A DNA stretch of 64,000 bases, from positions 127,559,123-127,623,122 of the forward strand of contig JAIOJX010000004.1 of the NCBI GenBank assembly GCA_022376925.1, given 5' to 3'. The notes under the pieces are model-generated. The model was not told the DNA's origin and searched no databases. It saw only the letters and a list, made by a program, of their open reading frames with translations. The translations under genes and the position numbers were made by a program. Of this stretch, positions 54,901 through 60,900 are shown one piece after another. The stretch is from Tragulus kanchil. Taxonomy: Eukaryota; Chordata; Mammalia; Artiodactyla; Tragulidae. Numbering within the stretch: the first letter of the stretch is position 1; each line of letters begins with the position of its first letter.

Positions 54901-57900
54901 TTAAATATTTAAACGTTCATTTGAAATCAGGTCTTAAGTTTCTGTTATTTATGTTTATATTTATCCTGTTTTAAACTGCAGTTATTTTATAGTGCAAACT
55001 ATTGATTTGTGTACATTCTGTAGAAATTTTGCTTTCGACTTAATTGATATAATCTGATGGTATCATTTGTCAACCCTGCTTGCTGTCCTTTCTTTTCTTA
55101 CTGGATTCCTTTTAAACGCTTTTGAACTGAAACTAACAGTTTTCTTAAATGAAGATTATAAAACTGTTCTACCAAGCAGATGAAATAATCTAAGTAAACT
55201 TCACTTTGGGGTGTACTTTTTATAAATCTGAGAGTAAACTTCTTGTTGTTAACCATAGCGACATCTAAGAAGAAGGGAGTAGTTTGAGGGTACTATCTTC
55301 CTAGCTCTTCTTTAGCTGGTCATCACTGTGGCTTCAGTTTTACTTGAAGCATTATGCATCGTCAAAGCATCTTAGAAACTCATAGAATAATCAATCCTCA
55401 TATAAATGATTTCTAATTTTTCCACTATTATAGATCATTATTTATATTGTCTGTACTGAACCGTATTTCATAAGATACTCTATCTTCTGGTGTAGACTTA
55501 AAAACATGCAGTGAAGAAGGGGATATGGCTCATTTCATCACTGTACTATTGATCTCCTCCCCATTTACCAGCTGCAGATTTAGGCCCTCAGAAGCTCTAG
55601 AGCAGGAGGAAGAGGATGAAGGGTCATGGGCATTCTTACTCAGCTGATGTAGTTATCATCTGGGCTTGTTGGCTTTGGGAAGGGTTGATTTCAAGTGTTG
55701 ATTCTTCTACTGAGGCTTCTGTGAGTGAGTTCCTCAAAGACGTCACTCTGGAGATCCTCATTTCCAGTTCTCTTGACTAGAGCAATGGTTCCTCTGTTTG
55801 CTTACTTGTGGTCCCTCCTAATAGCTAGCGGTTCACCCTCATTTGGGGTCTTCTTGTCCCTCCCAAAGGTCCTTTTGGGCAGAATCCTCAAGATGAACCA
55901 CATCAGAAACTTACTGTTTTTCATAGCTATAAACCATACTCCTGCCCTTTGCTTGTGTATCAGCATGGTTACCACTGGTCTGAAGACTAGCCCGGCAGTA
56001 CCACATGAATGTAACTATTCCTGCATAAAGCTAAAAATACTCGCCTCAATTAGAATTTTTGTTCTGACATTTTCATGTCTAGAGGAAATTATGGTAGTAA
56101 AGTCTATCAACTATTTAACAATAGTAATTTTGTATACCGATAATATAATTATACTCTTAGATTACTTTTACAAAGTAAAGAATCTAAAAGAAAAGCAGGA
56201 AAAGTAAGTTTTTAGAGTCTCTAAGTAGGGAGTTAAGGTTACCCACAAAGTTGAAGTAGTAAAAATGAAAATATCTCCTGCCCCTTGCTCTGTGTTTTCT
56301 GAAGGTTAAGCATCTGACTATGCTTCTTGTTGTTAACCATAGCGACATCTAAGAAGAAGGGAGTAGTTTGAGGGTACTATCTTCCTAGCTCTTCTTTAGC
56401 TGGTCATCACTGTGGCTTCAGTTTTACTTGAAGCATTATGCATCGTCAAAGCATCTTAGAAACTCATAGAATAATCAATCCTCATATAAATGATTTCTAA
56501 TTTTTCCACTATTATAGATCATTATTTATATTGTCTGTACTGAACCGTATTTCATAAGATACTCTATCTTCTGGTGTAGACTTAAAAACATGCAGTGAAG
56601 AAGGGGATATGGCTCATTTCATCACTGTACTATTGATCTCCTCCCCATTTACCAGCTGCAGATTTAGGCCCTCAGAAGCTCTAGAGCAGGAGGAAGAGGA
56701 TGAAGGGTCATGGGCATTCTTACTCAGCTGATGTAGTTATCATCTGGGCTTGTTGGCTTTGGGAAGGGTTGATTTCAAGTGTTGATTCTTCTACTCGAGG
56801 CTTCTGTTAGTGAGTTCCTCAAAGACCTCACTCTGGAGATCCTCATTTCCAGTTCTCTTGACTAGAGCAATGGTTCCTCTGTTTGCTTACTTGTGGTCCC
56901 TCCTAATAGCTAGCGGTTCACCCTCATTTGGGGTCTTCTTGTCCCTCCCAAAGGTCCTTTTGGGCAGAATCCTCAAGATGAACCACATCAGAAACTTACT
57001 GTTTTTCATAGCTATAAACCATACTCCTGCCCTTTGCTTGTGTATCAGCATGGTTACCACTGGTCTGAAGACTAGCCCGGCAGTACCACATGAATGTAAC
57101 TATTCCTGCATAAAGCTCAAAATACTTGCCTCAATTAGTATTTTTGTTCTGAGATTTTCATGTCTAGAGGAAATTATGGTAGTATAGTCTATCAACTATT
57201 TAACAATAGTAATTTTGTATACCGATAATATAATTATACTCTTAGATTACTTTTACAAAGTAAAGAATCTAAAAGAAAAGCAGGAAAAGTAAGTTTTTAG
57301 AGTCTCTAAGTAGGGAGTTAAGGTTACCCACAAAGTTGAAGTAGTAAAAATGAAAATATCTCCCTGCCCCCTTGCTCTGTGTTTTCTGAAGGTGATGTTT
57401 GTTAACATTTTGTATGCATTTAAAGATGTTTTGTACATCTGTAACTATATGTTCTTCATTTTAAAATACAGATGAATTCATTCACAGCCGTAAATAAGCC
57501 TATATTTAATTTTTTTCTTTAGCAGTGTATCTGAGAGATCTTCTCGGAGCTGCTTCTTTTCAATGGCTACACAGTTAATTATATGAATGTACCCTAATTT
57601 TTTTTTTTTAAAGATTTATTTAAATTTTATTTTTTGGGCGAGGGTCGGGTTGGGGAGGGAAGGGAGCAGGCGGGCCACTTCTATTGGTCTTTCATTTTTC
57701 TATTTTCATCCGTCTTTGTTCTTTGGCTCCTGTGGGCCTCCCATCGCGGTGGCGTCTGTCGTGGCAGAGCGCTGGCTCTGGGTGCATGTGCTCCAGAGCT
57801 CTGGCTCGGTAATTGGACACATGGGTCTAGCTGCTCCGCGGCACGTGGGATCTTCCCAGGCCAGGGATTGAACCGGCGCCCCTTGCACTGCAAGGCGGTG

Positions 57901-60900
57901 TCCTTACCCACTGGACCACCAGGGGAAGCCCCGAATGTACCCTAATTTTTATCATCACTCTTATATTTGGAGTATTTAGATTGTTTCCAGCTTTTCAGCT
58001 TTGTAAATAGTATTTGGTTGGTATTCTTACATGTATATCTTTGCATACTTCTGTAAGTATATCTGTTGAACAGATTTCTAAAGTATAATTGTTGAATCAA
58101 AAAGTATCTAAATTTAAAGTCTGGATAAATACAGGGAAATTGCTTTTCACAGGTTCTGCCAGTTTCTTCTAAACAATTTAAAGTGGAGATCTTTTGCAAT
58201 GAAGATGATAGTGTGATCGATTGTCTTGATTTAAATAATTTAACTAGAAGTTTTCCAGGTTTTAAGTTGGAAATATTTTTTACGTTTGACCTGATTTCAG
58301 TCAGTTGGGGAAGAGATATTATTTTTCACAAAAAGGTGCTAAAATGATAGAACTCAGTTATTTCCTTTGAAAATTTCTACTAAATATCTTCAGGATTTAA
58401 TATTAAGTAGTCAAAATTTTAGCTCTAGTAGGGAGTTAAGGTTACCCACAAAGTTGAAGTAGTAAAAATGAAAATATCTCCCTGCCCCCTTGCTCTGTGT
58501 TTTCTGAAGGTGATGTTTGTTAACATTTTGTATGCATTTAAAGATGTTTTGTACATCTGTAACTATATGTTCTTCATTTTAAAATACAGATGAATTCATT
58601 CACAGCCGTAAATAAGCCTATATTTAATTTTTTTCTTTAGCAGTGTATCTGAGAGATCTTCTCGGAGCTGCTTCTTTTCAATGGCTACACAGTTAATTAT
58701 ATGAATGTACCCTAATTTTTTTTTTTTAAAGATTTATTTAAATTTTATTTTTTGGGCGAGGGTCGGGTTGGGGAGGGAAGGGAGCAGGCGGGCCACTTCT
58801 ATTGGTCTTTCATTTTTCTGTTTTCATCCGTCTTTGTTCTTTGGCTCCTGTGGGCCTCCCATCGCGGTGGCGTCTGTCGTGGCAGAGCGCTGGCTCTGGG
58901 TGCATGTGCTCCAGAGCTCTGGCTCGGTAATTGGACACATGGGTCTAGCTGCTCCGCGGCACGTGGGATCTTCCCAGGCCAGGGATCGAACCGGCGCCCC
59001 TTGCACTGCAAGGCGGTGTCCTTACCCACTGGACCACCAGGGGAAGCCCCGAATGTACCCTAATTTTTATCATCACTCTTATATTTGGAGTATTTAGATT
59101 GTTTCCAGCTTTTCAGCTTTGTAAATAGTATTTGGTTGGTATTCTTACATGTATATCTTTGCATACTTCTGTAAGTATATCTGTTGAACAGATTTCTAAA
59201 GTATAATTGTTGAATCAAAAAGTATCTAAATTTAAAGTCTGGATAAATACAGGGAAATTGCTTTTCACAGGTTCTGCCAGTTTCTTCTAAACAATTTAAA
59301 GTGGAGATCTTTTGCAATGAAGATGATAGTGTGATCGATTGTCTTGATTTAAATAATTTAACTAGAAGTTTTCCAGGTTTTAGTTGGAAATATTTTTTAC
59401 GTTTGACCTGATTTCAGTCAGTTGGGGAAGAGATATTATTTTTCACAAAAAGGTGCTAAAATGATAGAACTCAGTTATTTCCTTTGAAAATTTCTACTAA
59501 ATATCTTCAGGATTTAATATTAAGAAATTAATTTTTTGTTGCTTTTTTTAAATGAGGAAAGGAATTCAAATAAGATGAAAAACAGTTTTTATTAACTTAC
59601 TTATATGGACTCCAAAATATTAATTGAAACTGGGGAAAAGAGCAGAAAGCTTATGGGTATGGGTATGGTGGAATATTTTACATTCGTAATACCTTGTTAT
59701 GTCTACTCTCTTCAAAAATTTCTGAAATCTCCTGGGCTTCCCTGGTGGTCCATTGGGTAAAGAGTCCACCTTGCAATGCAAGGGGCACCAGTACTATCCC
59801 TGGCCCAGGAAGATAACACATGCTGCGGAGTGGCTGGACTGGTGTGTGCAATTATGAGCCAGTGCTTTGGAGCTCATGTTCCCAGAGCTGGTGCTCTGCA
59901 ACAAGAGAGGCCACAGCGATGAGAGGCCCTCACAGGCCAAAGAATTAAGATGGATGAAAAATAAACTATGATTTAGAGGCAAAAAGAAAAAAAATTCTGA
60001 AATCTCCTGAACAAGTGTTCATTTTTTTCATATTTGTGCTTCCAAGATTTGCTAGGTACCTAACACGTTAGAACTTTCGTAAATGTTGTTATGATAATAT
60101 ATATAAGCAATATTATCTTCTAGGAATATAATTCAAAATATGTTGACTTGATTGAAGAACAACTTAATGAAGCACTCACCACTTATCGGAAGCCAATTGA
60201 TGGTGACAACTATGTTCGTCGGAGTAACCAAAGGTAAGTCCAATTAATGGAATAATTTTAATGGCCTACAAACATGTGAAAATGTTCAGACCTCTCTAAC
60301 AAAATTTTCAAGTCATCTTTTTCTATTAAGCTATGAAAAGTTTTTAAAAATTACAGTGAATACCAAGGGTTTACAAAGGTGTAATAAAATAGGACTATTT
60401 ATAGTGCTGTGAGTTCAAGTAAGAATATACATTCTAAATGCTAATTTAGCAATATGTATCAAAAAAGTTCAGAAATTATTCATATCCCTGAACCCTGTTA
60501 TCCCACCTGTAGAAATTCAGTACAATGTGTGTTGATAGTACAGTGATTCTAAGATTGCTGCTCTTTCACATTTTTTTTTTAAAGATTTATTTATTTATTT
60601 ATTTCTTGGGCAGGGGTCGGGTTGGGGAGGGAGGGGAGCGGGCGGGCCACTTCTATTGGTCTTTCATTTATCTATTTTCATCCGTCTTTGTTTTTTGACT
60701 CCTGTGGGCCTCCCATCACAGTGGCGTCTGTCGTTGCAGAGCGCCGGCTCTGGGCGCATGCGCACCAGAGCTCCGGCTCGGTAATTGGACATATGGGTCC
60801 AGCTGCTCCACGGCACGTGGGATCTTCCCAGACCAGGGATCGAACCGGCACCCCTTGCAGTGCAAGGTGGTGTCCTTACCCAATGGACCACCAGGGGAAG

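Larger units (their letters stand above)
57310..59524. repeat. D17: direct duplication, period 1,118 bp
   Basis: 57310-58407 is repeated at 58428-59524, each copy with one long SINE and an L1 3' fragment. A partial earlier copy lies at 56225-56306. Confidence 0.95.
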
